Source of the DNA: Pseudomonas cuatrocienegasensis
Lineage (GTDB): Bacteria; Pseudomonadota; Gammaproteobacteria; Pseudomonadales; Pseudomonadaceae
Assembly (NCBI RefSeq): GCF_900110925.1
Contig: NZ_FOFP01000003.1
Location: 124,001-188,000 of the forward strand
DNA: 64,000 nucleotides
Direction of reading: 5' to 3'
The notes under the pieces are model-generated. The model saw only the letters and a list, made by a program, of their open reading frames with translations. It was not told where the DNA came from and did not search any database. Shown in pieces: positions 13,420 to 22,800 of this stretch (its first letter is position 1; each line of letters opens with the position of its first letter). The translations under genes were made by a program, and so were the position numbers.

Positions 13420-13630
13420 AAATGTCGCCTTGACGTAACAAAATGTGACCTCAAGAGATTGCAAGCGACGCAGTCTTTGGCATGCTCTGCGCGCCGCGTG
13501 CGCGACCTGCTTTACCAGCGCCCCGCGCCCGGCCGAGGTCGGCGCCTCCCAGACGCGCCGCCCTATTCCAATAACAATTCAACGGGTCTCGGCCCCGCCC
13601 ACAAAGCGGCCGCACGCCCAGGAGCATGGC

Positions 13631-15121
13631 ATGAACGAACTGGTTTCGACCCTTAACGGGCTGGTCTGGAGCCCGGCACTGATCTATCTCTGTCTCGGTG
13701 TCGGTCTGTACTTTTCGCTGCGCGGGCGCTTTTTGCAGGTTCGCCACTTCAAGGAAATGATTCGCCTGATGTTCGCCGGCCGCACCGATGAGCATGGCAT
13801 CACCTCGTTCCAGGCACTGACCATGACCCTCGCCGGTCGTGTGGGTACCGGCAATATCGCCGGTGTGGCCACCGCCATCACCTTTGGCGGCCCGGGCGCC
13901 GTGTTCTGGATGTGGATGGTGGCCTTCCTCGGCGCCAGCTCGGCGTTCGTCGAGTCGACCCTGGGTCAGGTCTATAAAGAGAAGATCGACGGCCAATACC
14001 GCGGCGGCCCGGCGTTCTATATCGAGAAAGGCCTGGGCATGAAGTGGTACGCCTGGCTGTTCGCAGTGGTCACCGTATTCGCCTGCGGCTTGCTGCTGCC
14101 GGGCGTACAGGCCAACTCGATCGCTTCCAGCGCACAAACCGCGTTCGGCATCGAGCCGACCGTCACTGCCGCCCTGCTGGCCATCCTGATCGGCATGATC
14201 ATCTTCGGCGGCGTCAAGCGTATCGCCCACTTCACCCAGGTGGTGGTGCCGTTTATGGCACTGGGCTACATCATGGTCGCCCTGGTGATCATCCTGCTGC
14301 ACATCGACAAACTGCCAGGCGTGGTTGCGCTGATCTTCAAGAGCGCGTTCGGCCTGGAAGCCGGCTTCGGCGCCATTGTCGGCATGGCCATCCAGTGGGG
14401 CGTCAAGCGCGGTGTGTACTCCAACGAAGCAGGCCAGGGCACCGGCCCGCACGCCTCCTCGGCCGCAGCTGTCAGCCACCCGGCCAAGCAAGGCCTGGTG
14501 CAGGGTTTCTCGGTGTACATCGACACCCTGTTCGTCTGCTCGGCCACTGCGTTCATGCTGCTGATCACCGGCCAGTACAACGTCCAGGCTCCGGACGGCA
14601 CCGCGCTGTTCACCGGTATCGCGGGCGTTGCTGCAGGCCCGGGCTACGTACAGACCGCCATGGAAAACGTGATGCCAGGCTTTGGTAACATCTTTGTTGC
14701 CATCGCCCTGTTCTTCTTCGCCTTCACCACCATCCTGGCGTACTACTACATCGCCGAAACCAACATCGCCTACATCAACCGCAAGGTGAATCGTCCGATC
14801 CTCACCCTGCTGCTGAAGTTCGGCATCATCGCCGCCACCGTGTATGGCACCGTGCGCAGCGCCACCGTTGCCTGGGACCTGGGCGACCTGGGTGTGGGCC
14901 TGATGGCCTGGCTGAACATCATCGCCATCCTGCTGATGCACAAGATCGCCTACAAGTGCCTGAAAGACTACGAGGCGCAGCAGGACGCGGGGCAGGACCC
15001 GGTGTTCCACCCCGAGAAGCTCGGCATCAAGAATGCTGACTACTGGACCGAGCCGACCGCCGAGAACAACCTGGCAGCCGAGAAGGCCGGCCAAGTAGAA
15101 GGCAGCACGCAGCCGCGCTAA
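13631..15121 (+). CDS. Alanine/glycine:cation symporter, AgcS family
   Basis: The protein is 496 aa with about ten or eleven transmembrane helices. The ATG at 13631 follows a clear AGGAG. Family blocks are SLRGRFLQVRHF, GRVGTGNIAGVATAITFGGP (ion/substrate site), YRGGPAFYIEKGLG, and GVKRGVYSNEAGQGTGPHAS. AgcS carriers import alanine, glycine or related amino acids with Na+ or H+; the exact substrate is not shown by sequence. The soluble C-terminus (after about residue 455) is polar. The 211-base leader after rsmE contains no recognised riboswitch. A strong terminator follows. Confidence 0.92.
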   Translation: MNELVSTLNGLVWSPALIYLCLGVGLYFSLRGRFLQVRHFKEMIRLMFAGRTDEHGITSFQALTMTLAGRVGTGNIAGVATAITFGGPGAVFWMWMVAFLGASSAFVESTLGQVYKEKIDGQYRGGPAFYIEKGLGMKWYAWLFAVVTVFACGLLLPGVQANSIASSAQTAFGIEPTVTAALLAILIGMIIFGGVKRIAHFTQVVVPFMALGYIMVALVIILLHIDKLPGVVALIFKSAFGLEAGFGAIVGMAIQWGVKRGVYSNEAGQGTGPHASSAAAVSHPAKQGLVQGFSVYIDTLFVCSATAFMLLITGQYNVQAPDGTALFTGIAGVAAGPGYVQTAMENVMPGFGNIFVAIALFFFAFTTILAYYYIAETNIAYINRKVNRPILTLLLKFGIIAATVYGTVRSATVAWDLGDLGVGLMAWLNIIAILLMHKIAYKCLKDYEAQQDAGQDPVFHPEKLGIKNADYWTEPTAENNLAAEKAGQVEGSTQPR

Positions 15122-15137
15122 GCCGCCTGACGTGTAA

Positions 15138-15174
15138 AAAAAGCCCCCGCAGATCGCATCTGCGGGGGCTTTTT
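15138..15174. terminator. Bidirectional terminator after the AgcS gene
   Basis: Arms AAAAAGCCCCCGCAGA and TCTGCGGGGGCTTTTT enclose a short loop, with A and T runs on both sides. It lies 17 bases after the symporter stop and could also stop leftward transcription leaving the chp genes. Confidence 0.9.
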
Positions 15175-15205
15175 CATGGTTGTATCCCAAGGAATAGTGC
15201 AGTCC

Positions 15206-15276
15206 TGTAGGAGCGAATTTATTCGCGAAAATCACGACACTTTCACGATAGCCTCGCGAATGAATTCGCTCCTACA
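15206..15276. repeat. TGTAGGAGCGAATTTATTCGCG palindromic pair (REP/BIME-like)
   Basis: The left arm TGTAGGAGCGAATTTATTCG and right arm CGAATGAATTCGCTCCTACA are inverted copies separated by about 30 bases. Related arms occur at 31678-31724, 37601-37625 and 60389-60414. The position between convergent genes is usual for REPIN-type elements. Confidence 0.7.
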
Positions 15277-15367
15277 CAAGCCAAATTGGGGCTGCAACAA
15301 CCCACTGGGACAGAGCCTTTCCATGGGCACGGAAAGAAATTACGAGCTGGCGGAGGCCAGCAATCGA

Positions 15368-15838
15368 TCAGATCAACCCAGCATCGGCAAGCAACTGCTC
15401 CAGCCCGATCAGGTCGGGGATGCGCACCACATCGTCACCGACCCGCGCCGCGCCCAACTCCAACGGTGCCAGCTCGACATCGGCCGCTGGCAGGTCACTG
15501 GCGATCTTCACCGAACGTGGAATGCCTTGGACCAGCAGTGCGATGAACTTGACCTTGGGTCGCCCGCCCAAAGCATTGAGCACTGCGACCCGCGCACCCT
15601 CGCCGAGCGGCGCCTGACCAGAAGACGCGGCTTCGAACGACAGCAGCGGCAGGCGCAGGTCGCGCCAGGCGATCTGGCCGAGAAACCAGTCCGGCATGCC
15701 CTCGCTGACCTGCGGCGCACGAAAGGCAATCAGCTCAGCCACCGCCACGTTGGGCAGCAACAACTGGCGATCGGATAACGGCACCAACAACCCAGTGAGG
15801 CCAGTGGGTGTGGTGGTCGCAACGGGAACTTGGCTCAT
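15368..15838 (-). CDS. chpC: CheW-type adaptor ChpC
   Basis: The protein is 156 aa and is a single CheW domain (LLVPLSDRQLLLPNVAVAEL, then FLGQIAWRDLRLPLLSFE and VRIPDLIGLEQLL). The start is the ATG nine bases after the chpB stop, so the two are translationally close. In the P. aeruginosa Pil-Chp system ChpC is the second CheW, thought to link additional receptors to ChpA, while PilI links PilJ. It is the last gene of the operon here; the chpD and chpE genes that follow in P. aeruginosa are not present. Confidence 0.88.
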   Translation of the reverse strand: MSQVPVATTTPTGLTGLLVPLSDRQLLLPNVAVAELIAFRAPQVSEGMPDWFLGQIAWRDLRLPLLSFEAASSGQAPLGEGARVAVLNALGGRPKVKFIALLVQGIPRSVKIASDLPAADVELAPLELGAARVGDDVVRIPDLIGLEQLLADAGLI

Positions 15839-15847
15839 CAGAACTTC

Positions 15848-16870
15848 CTAGTTGGGGCACTGCTCGGCCAGGTGATTGACCAAGGCTTCGGCCAGTTCCC
15901 GGGGCTCGGCACTGAAACTGCTATAACCCGCCTCGCGCAGGCTTTCCGGCATGCTCGGCGCAGCGCAGGTGTCGGCACGCTGGGTCCAGATGGCCGCACC
16001 TTGTCGGCGCACATAGGCGGCAGCGGCACTGCCATCACTGCCCATGCCGCTGAATGCGATCACACCGCACTGGTCGCCATAGGCCTGGGCAAGGTTGAGC
16101 ATCATCTGGTCGATCGACGGGCTGTAAGGCTCCGGCCAGCTTCGTGCACTGATCTGCATGCAACGCTCGTCGCTGAAATTCAGCTCCTGACTGATCGGCA
16201 CCACCACCACCTCGCCACAGCGCAGGCTGTCGCCATCGCGGGCCGGATTGACATGCCACTGGCTATGCCGGCCTACCGCCTGGGGCAGGACGGACTCGAA
16301 CGCCGGATCGATATGCTGGGCGTAGAGAAAGGCCACCGGCAAACCACCGGGCAATGCATCAAGGAAGGCCTTCACCGCAGCGGGACCACCCAGCGAAGCA
16401 GCCAGTAGCCAGACCTGGCGCGCGGGTTCACCGGCCACCAGCGGGGTATCGGCCAGGGCACGGGGCAGCTCAAGCCGGTTCGGCCGCTGGGCCTCGCCCA
16501 ACAGGGTCTGCAGGCTCGGCCCAACAGCGGCCGAGGGATCACCGACCAGCTTCTTCAGCTTGCCGAACAGCCGTCGCTCCCAGCGTGGGTAATGCTCGGA
16601 GTGGCGCTCCGGGGCATGCCCTTCACCAAACAACACCGGTGCCGTGGCGCTTTCCATCAGGTTGTCGACCAGCGGCGAGTCTTCCAACTGCGCCAGGTCG
16701 ACCAGCCATAAATCCGTCTCGCAGGCGACCAGTTGAGCCTCATCGAGGCGCGCCGGATCGCTGTTGAGCACCACCTGATAACCGCTACCGGTCAGTGCCT
16801 GCTGCAGCACATGGCGCTGCAGCGAGGTGTCGGCAATCACCGCAATACGCGCCGTCATTTTCTCGCTCAT
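15848..16870 (-). CDS. chpB: CheB-type methylesterase ChpB
   Basis: The protein is 340 aa. The ATG overlaps the chpA stop (ATGA). The N-terminal ~120 residues resemble a receiver domain, but the acidic pocket is poor, with only Asp58 (WLVDLAQLE) recognisable. The C-terminal methylesterase domain keeps the CheB catalytic triad: Ser159 (LLAASLGGPAAV), His186 (YAQHIDP) and Asp279 (SGMGSDG). It would remove methyl groups from PilJ, opposing PilK, so the pair sets adaptation in twitching and surface sensing. Confidence 0.9.
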   Translation of the reverse strand: MSEKMTARIAVIADTSLQRHVLQQALTGSGYQVVLNSDPARLDEAQLVACETDLWLVDLAQLEDSPLVDNLMESATAPVLFGEGHAPERHSEHYPRWERRLFGKLKKLVGDPSAAVGPSLQTLLGEAQRPNRLELPRALADTPLVAGEPARQVWLLAASLGGPAAVKAFLDALPGGLPVAFLYAQHIDPAFESVLPQAVGRHSQWHVNPARDGDSLRCGEVVVVPISQELNFSDERCMQISARSWPEPYSPSIDQMMLNLAQAYGDQCGVIAFSGMGSDGSAAAAYVRRQGAAIWTQRADTCAAPSMPESLREAGYSSFSAEPRELAEALVNHLAEQCPN

Positions 16871-19800
16871 GGCTCACCCACCGGCCGGCTGTGCACCAGT
16901 TGCGCGATGGTCTCGAGCAACAACGACTCCTGGTAGGGTTTGCCCAGGTACTGGTTGACGCCGATGCTCATCGCGCGCTCACGGTGCTTCTCGCCGGTAC
17001 GCGAGGTGATCATGATGATCGGCAAGTCCTTGAGCCCCTCGTCATGGCGCACCAGGGTGGCGACCTCAAAGCCGTCCATACGCGGCATCTCGATGTCCAG
17101 CAACATGATGTCCGGCTTGTGTTCCTGCAGTTGTGCGATGGCGTCGACACCGTCTTTGGCGGTCAGCACGTTCATGCCGTTGCGCTCCAGCAGACGACTG
17201 GTGACCTTGCGCACGGTGATCGAGTCGTCGACCACCATGACCAAGGTCGGCCGCTCGGCTTCGACTTCCGGCAACGCACTGGACGGCCCGGCAAGACGCG
17301 GCTGCAACTGGTTCTGCAGGTGGGCGTGAAGTACGCGAATGGTTGCCAGCAGATCGAGAATCACCACGACACGGCCGTCGCCGAGGATGGTCGCACCGGA
17401 AATCCCGTGCACCCCGGCAAACTGCGGGCCGAGGCTCTTCACCACGATCTCCCGCGAGCCGGCCAGGGAGTCGACCTGTACGGCCACCGCATGCTCGCTG
17501 GAACGTACCAGGATGACTGGCAACGGCAGGCTCTGGCCCACCAGTTTGGGATGCTGGCCGTTGTTCAACAGATCGCCCAGGTAACGCAGTTCGTAGGCCT
17601 GACCGGCGTACTCGAAGCGCGGCGCATCCGGCCCGTAATAGGCTTCCAGCTCGTAAGGCGAAACCCGCACGATGCCTTCGATGGTATTCAGCGGGATGGC
17701 GTAGAGGTCCTCCCCGGACAGCACCATCAGGGCGCGGTTGACCGACACCGTAAACGGCAGGCGAATGGTGAAGGTGGTGCCTTCGCCCGGCGTCGACTCG
17801 ATGCTCATCGAGCCGCCAAGCTGCTTGACCTCCGAGTGCACCACATCCATACCAACGCCGCGCCCGGAAATCTGCGTGACCTTCTCGGCAGTTGAGAAAC
17901 CGGCCTCGAGGATGAACTGCAGAACCTCGTGATCGCTCAAGCCAGCATCAGCGTCCATCAGACCGCGCTCGATGGCCTTGCGGCGTACCGCGTCGAGTTT
18001 GATGCCGGCACCGTCATCAGCCAGGGTCAGGACGATATCACCGCCCTCACGACCAAGGCTCAGGCGAATGCTGCCCTGCTCCGGTTTGCCGCTGTCGCGC
18101 CGCACCTGCGCCGGCTCGATACCGTGGTCGACGGCATTGCGCAGCATGTGTTCGAGCGGCGCAACGATGCGTTCAAGCACCGTACGGTCCATTTCACCCT
18201 CGGCGTTGCCGACCAGAAACTCGACCTGCTTGCCCAGCTCGCTCGCAACCTGCCGCACGATACGGCGCAGGCGCGGTACCAGACGGTCGAACGGCACCAT
18301 GCGCGTACGCATCAGGCCTTCCTGCAGCTCGGTGTTGACCCGCGCCTGTTGCAACAGCAGGGTTTCCGCATCGCGGTTACGGGTGGCCAGGGTTTCCTTG
18401 AGGTCGAGCAAGTCAGACGCCGACTCGAACAGCGCCCGCGACAGCTGCTGCAGTTGAGAGTGACGGTCCATCTCCAACGGATCGAAGTCTTCGTAACCGA
18501 CGCGCTCGACCTCGGACTGGTAGCGGCTGAGGATCTGCGCCTGGGTCTCGATATCCAGACGGCGCAACTGGTCGCGCACACGGTCGATGGTCGCTTCCAT
18601 TTCACTCAGGGTGAAGCCGAAGTCGCTGACCTGCTGCTCCACCCGACCACGGAAGATCGAGGTTTCCCCCGCCAGGTTGACCAACCCCTCCAGCAATTCG
18701 GCAGGAACCTTGACCAGCTCCTGCGGAGCCCGCCGTGATGCTGCTTCCTGGGCCGCCTGCTCGGCACGCTGCACGAACGGCAAGACCCTGGGCGCATCGT
18801 TTTGCACCACGGCCTCGCTGGCTGCAATCAGCGAGACATGGGCCTGCGGGGCAGGTGACGGAGTCAGCGCCAGTTCTTCATCGCTTTGGATATCACCAGG
18901 CGCCTGAACATCGGCGGCCTGGCTGGCCAGCAGGCGCTGACGCAGTTGATCAAGCTCTGTCTGCAAGCCCTCAAAGCCGGATTGCAGGTCGAGGAACAGG
19001 CTCTCCGGCCAGGGCGCGCCTTGCTGCTGCGCCTCGGTGAGGTGGCTTTCCAGGTCGTGGGTCAGGTCGCCCAGGCGTTTCTGCCCAGCCAGCCGAGCAC
19101 CACCCTTGAGGGTATGCAGCACCCGCAGAATATCGTCGATGGCGCGGCCATCATCGCGCTGGGCTTCGAAGCGCCCAATGGAGGCTTCCATGACCTCGAG
19201 CAGGTCATCAGCTTCCTCGAGGAATATATCGAGAATGTCGGACTCGTCATCGTCCAACCCGGTGTTCGGCGCAGCAGCCCTGAGCTGCACCGCAGTGGGT
19301 ATGCTCAGTTGCTCGTCCGGGTTGGCACGAAAGCGTTTGATAGCCTCGATCAGCGCCTGCCCATCCGGAACCGGCTGCTTGCTGCGGACCGCTTCAAGCA
19401 TCTGCGCCAGACGGTCGTGGCAGGCTTGCAGCAGCTCGAACAGACCCGCGCTGGCGCGCAGACGACCGTCGGCAAGCCCCTCATAGAGAAACTCCAGCTC
19501 ATGGGCCAGATCGCCAATCTCGCGGATCTCGGCCATGCGTGCGCCACCCTTGAGGGTGTGCAGGTCACGTTGCAGGGCTTCGAGTTCGAGGCTGTTATTC
19601 GTGTCATCCATCCAGCGCTGCAGAGCCGCGCTGGAGCTGTCGACGATATCAAAACCTTCCTCGAGGAAGATCTCGACTAACTCGGGATCACGCTCCGGCT
19701 CCGCCGGCAAAGGCTCGGCGAACGATTCAGCAATAGCTGCTGGCTCAGCCACCACGATTTCATCGGGCGCCTCTTCAGCGTCTGCATCTGGCTCGGCTTC

Positions 19801-22800
19801 GGCTTCGGCTTCGGCTTCGGGCTCAGGTTGCAGCGGCTCGTCCAACAGCGCCAGCGGTGCACTGTCGCCCTGACGGAAACGCCGAATGGCCTCGATCAGC
19901 TCATTGGGCTGCTGCAGCACCTGGCGCCCCTGCAGCTGTTCGAGCAATGTCGCCAGTCGGTCGTGGCTGCTCAACAGCAGCTCGGCCAGGGCTGGGGAGT
20001 GGCTATAGCGCCGATCCATCAGGCCTTCGTAGAGCGATTCCAGCTCGTGCCCGAGGTCACCGATCGGGCGAATTTCGGCCATCCGCGCGCCACCCTTGAG
20101 GGTATGCAGATCCCGCTGCAGGGAGGACAGCGCCACCCGGTTATCGGGCTCGGCCAGCCAGCGCTCCAGCGCCTTGCCGGCACTCTCGAGAATATCCACA
20201 GCTTCCTCAAGGAAGATATCGACCATTTCCTCGTCAAGGCTGTCGCTGACCATCGCTAATGGCGGTAAGGGCTCGTCAGCCGTATCCAGCTGCGCCTCGA
20301 TCGCCGCCGTGGCTGCATCCAGCTCGACCACCTGCACACCATCGGCGCCCGGCGTAAGCAAGGCCAGGGTGCTGGGGTCCAGGGCTTCGTCCAGCAGGTC
20401 ACGCAGGGCCTGGACCCGGTCAGGCTGGGCCGTGACCTGAAGGCCGGCCGCCACTTGGTCCATCATGCCGATCAGGGCTTCGTGCGCCGCTTCAGCCTCG
20501 CTGAAAAACCGTTCGCTAACTGCCAGGCTGCCTTCTTCAACGGCGCCGTAGAGGTCCAGCAAGGCTTCACACAGTTCATCGATCTGTGGCAGCTCGGCCA
20601 TTTCCGCGCCGCGACCCAGCGTTGTCAGCTCATCGAGCAGAGCACTGAGCTCCTGGCGCTCGGAGGGGTGCTCGCGCCACTGACGCAAAAGACCCTCGGC
20701 ATCCAGAAGAATGTCCATGCCCTCGGCCAGGAAGATCCCGATCAGTTGCGGGTCACGGCCATCGCCCTGACCCTCCTGGCGGTCATACTCAGCGCTGTCG
20801 AGGCGCTCCTGGTGCAGGGCCTGGGCGCGCTCAAGAAACTCGGGGGCACCCGGCAGCGGTGCCAGGGGCGCATCATCCAGCTGGGCCAGGCCGGCGCGAA
20901 ACAGCTGCTCAGCCGTACTCAGCAGCTCAGCCTCGGCGAGGTCCATGGGGATCAGGTTGGTCTTGAACTCCTTGACCATTTTTTCCAGCGGCGCGGCAAT
21001 CTCTGCGATCGGCAGAATGCCGGCCATGTAAGCGCTGCCCTTGAGCGTATGCAGGGCGCGCTGCAGGTCATCGGTCACCGGCTGCGGCACTTCGCGGGCG
21101 CACTCGGCAAGAAACGTATTGAGTGTATCGAGGTGGGTCTCGGCCTCGTTGCGGAAGATCTCCAGCAACTGCGGATCGAGAACCTCCCCATCCTCCACGG
21201 CAGCTTCGCTGACGCCCTCGGGCTCGGCGACCACCGCACCCGGGGCTTCAGGTTTTGGGGGGCGTTGCCCTCGCGCCAGAGCATGGGCCAGGCTGGCCAA
21301 CTGATCGACATCGTCGCGCTGACGCTGGGCCTTGGCCGCGAATTCGTCGACCAGGGCCGGCATCAGGGCCACTACCTGATTGATCACGTCATGCACCGCC
21401 TCATCCGGCGCAATGCTGCGGTCGAGCACCCGGTTGAGCAGGTTTTCGATGGACCAGGCCAGTTCACCAATGATCAGCGCACGGACCATGCGGCCGCTGC
21501 CCTTGAGCGTATGAAACGCCCGGCGGACCTCGGTCAGGGCATCCTTGTCGTTGCTATCGGCAATCCAGCGCGGCAGGAACTCGGCAATGGTTTCCAGAAC
21601 CTCGCCAGCTTCCTCGATGAATACTTCCAGCAGTTCGTCGTCGATCGGCTCTTCGTCAGGCGGCGGTGGCAGCAGGCTCGGTGGTACGTCATGGGCCGGC
21701 GGGTTGATTGCCTGGGCGGGTGCGGCCATGACATCGGCCATCGACAACGCTTTGTCTTCAGTCTGGACGGGCTCGACCACGGGCTCTGGCGCGGCCGGAA
21801 GATCGACCTCCGGCAGATCGAGCGCGTCCATTTCGGCGGCACTCCACTGTGCCAGGTCACTCAGTTCATCGGCACTGTTGCTATCCGGTTGCAGCTCGTC
21901 CAGCAACAAGGCCTCGCCCAGCCCCTGCTCTGCAGGCATCTCGTCCAGTTCGAGGACGGGCAATTCGGGCAGTTGGTCCGGCTCATCCAGGCTCAGCAGA
22001 GGCTCGTCCAGCGGCTGCAAGTCCCACTCCAGGGTTGGCTCTTCGAGCGTGACACCTGGCAATTCGTCGAATGCCAGCGTCAGCTCATCGTCCGGCACGC
22101 TGTCCAGCGTTTCACTCTGCGGCTCGACGCTGTCGAGCGGCGGCAAATCGGATGCGGCATCGAGGACTTCGATGTCATTCAGCGGATCGTCAAGCGGGGC
22201 AGGTTCCGGCGCGCTTTCCGGCGCGACTTGATCGAGGATCGACGGTTTCTCGGTGAGCGGGTAGCCCAGGCTTTCGAGGCTTTCCTCGGCCACATCGAGA
22301 ATCAGATCGCCCTGGGTCGCGTGGTCTTCGGCCAGCCGCTCCAGGTAATACTCGACGCTGGTGATGGCATCGGCCAGGGTGTCGAGGCTCTGCCAGTTGG
22401 GCACGGCCTTGCGCGCCAGCAACTGCTCCTGAATGTAGCGGTTACAGGCATTGAGCAACTGTGCTGCACGGGGCAGCGGGATCATCGCCAGACCACCGCG
22501 CACCTGGGTCAACAGGTCGGGAACCCGTGCCAGGTGCTCGTGGTTCCACTGCGAGGCGATGAACTCGATGATCGCGTCCTTGGCCTGTTCCAGGCCGTTG
22601 CGCGCTTCCTTGATCACCAACTGATGAATCTGCGCCACATCGGTGGTGGGCAGGTGGCTTTCTTCGCGCCCACCTTCCTCGGCCGGCCCGACCATGCCTG
22701 CCAGGGTCGCCTCGACGTACAGCAGCGCCCCGGCGACATCCATCAGCACCGCATCGCTGGGGGCTTGCCGTCCTGTCGCCAGGCCCTGCACCACCTCGAT

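Noticed and set aside
13420..13630. Possible glycine riboswitch ahead of the AgcS-type symporter
   Set aside because: Such carriers can have glycine riboswitches, but the conserved glycine-aptamer blocks are not visible in this 211-base leader.
13451..15235. Minus-strand 594-codon frame over the AgcS symporter, and similar ones at 7555-9303, 57526-59718 and 60624-61940
   Set aside because: Each lies opposite a gene with strong family motifs, and none has a plausible start or domain.
16035..16259. Minus-strand 74-codon frame within chpB in a different phase
   Set aside because: It overlaps the catalytic domain of chpB, whose triad residues are intact in the main frame.
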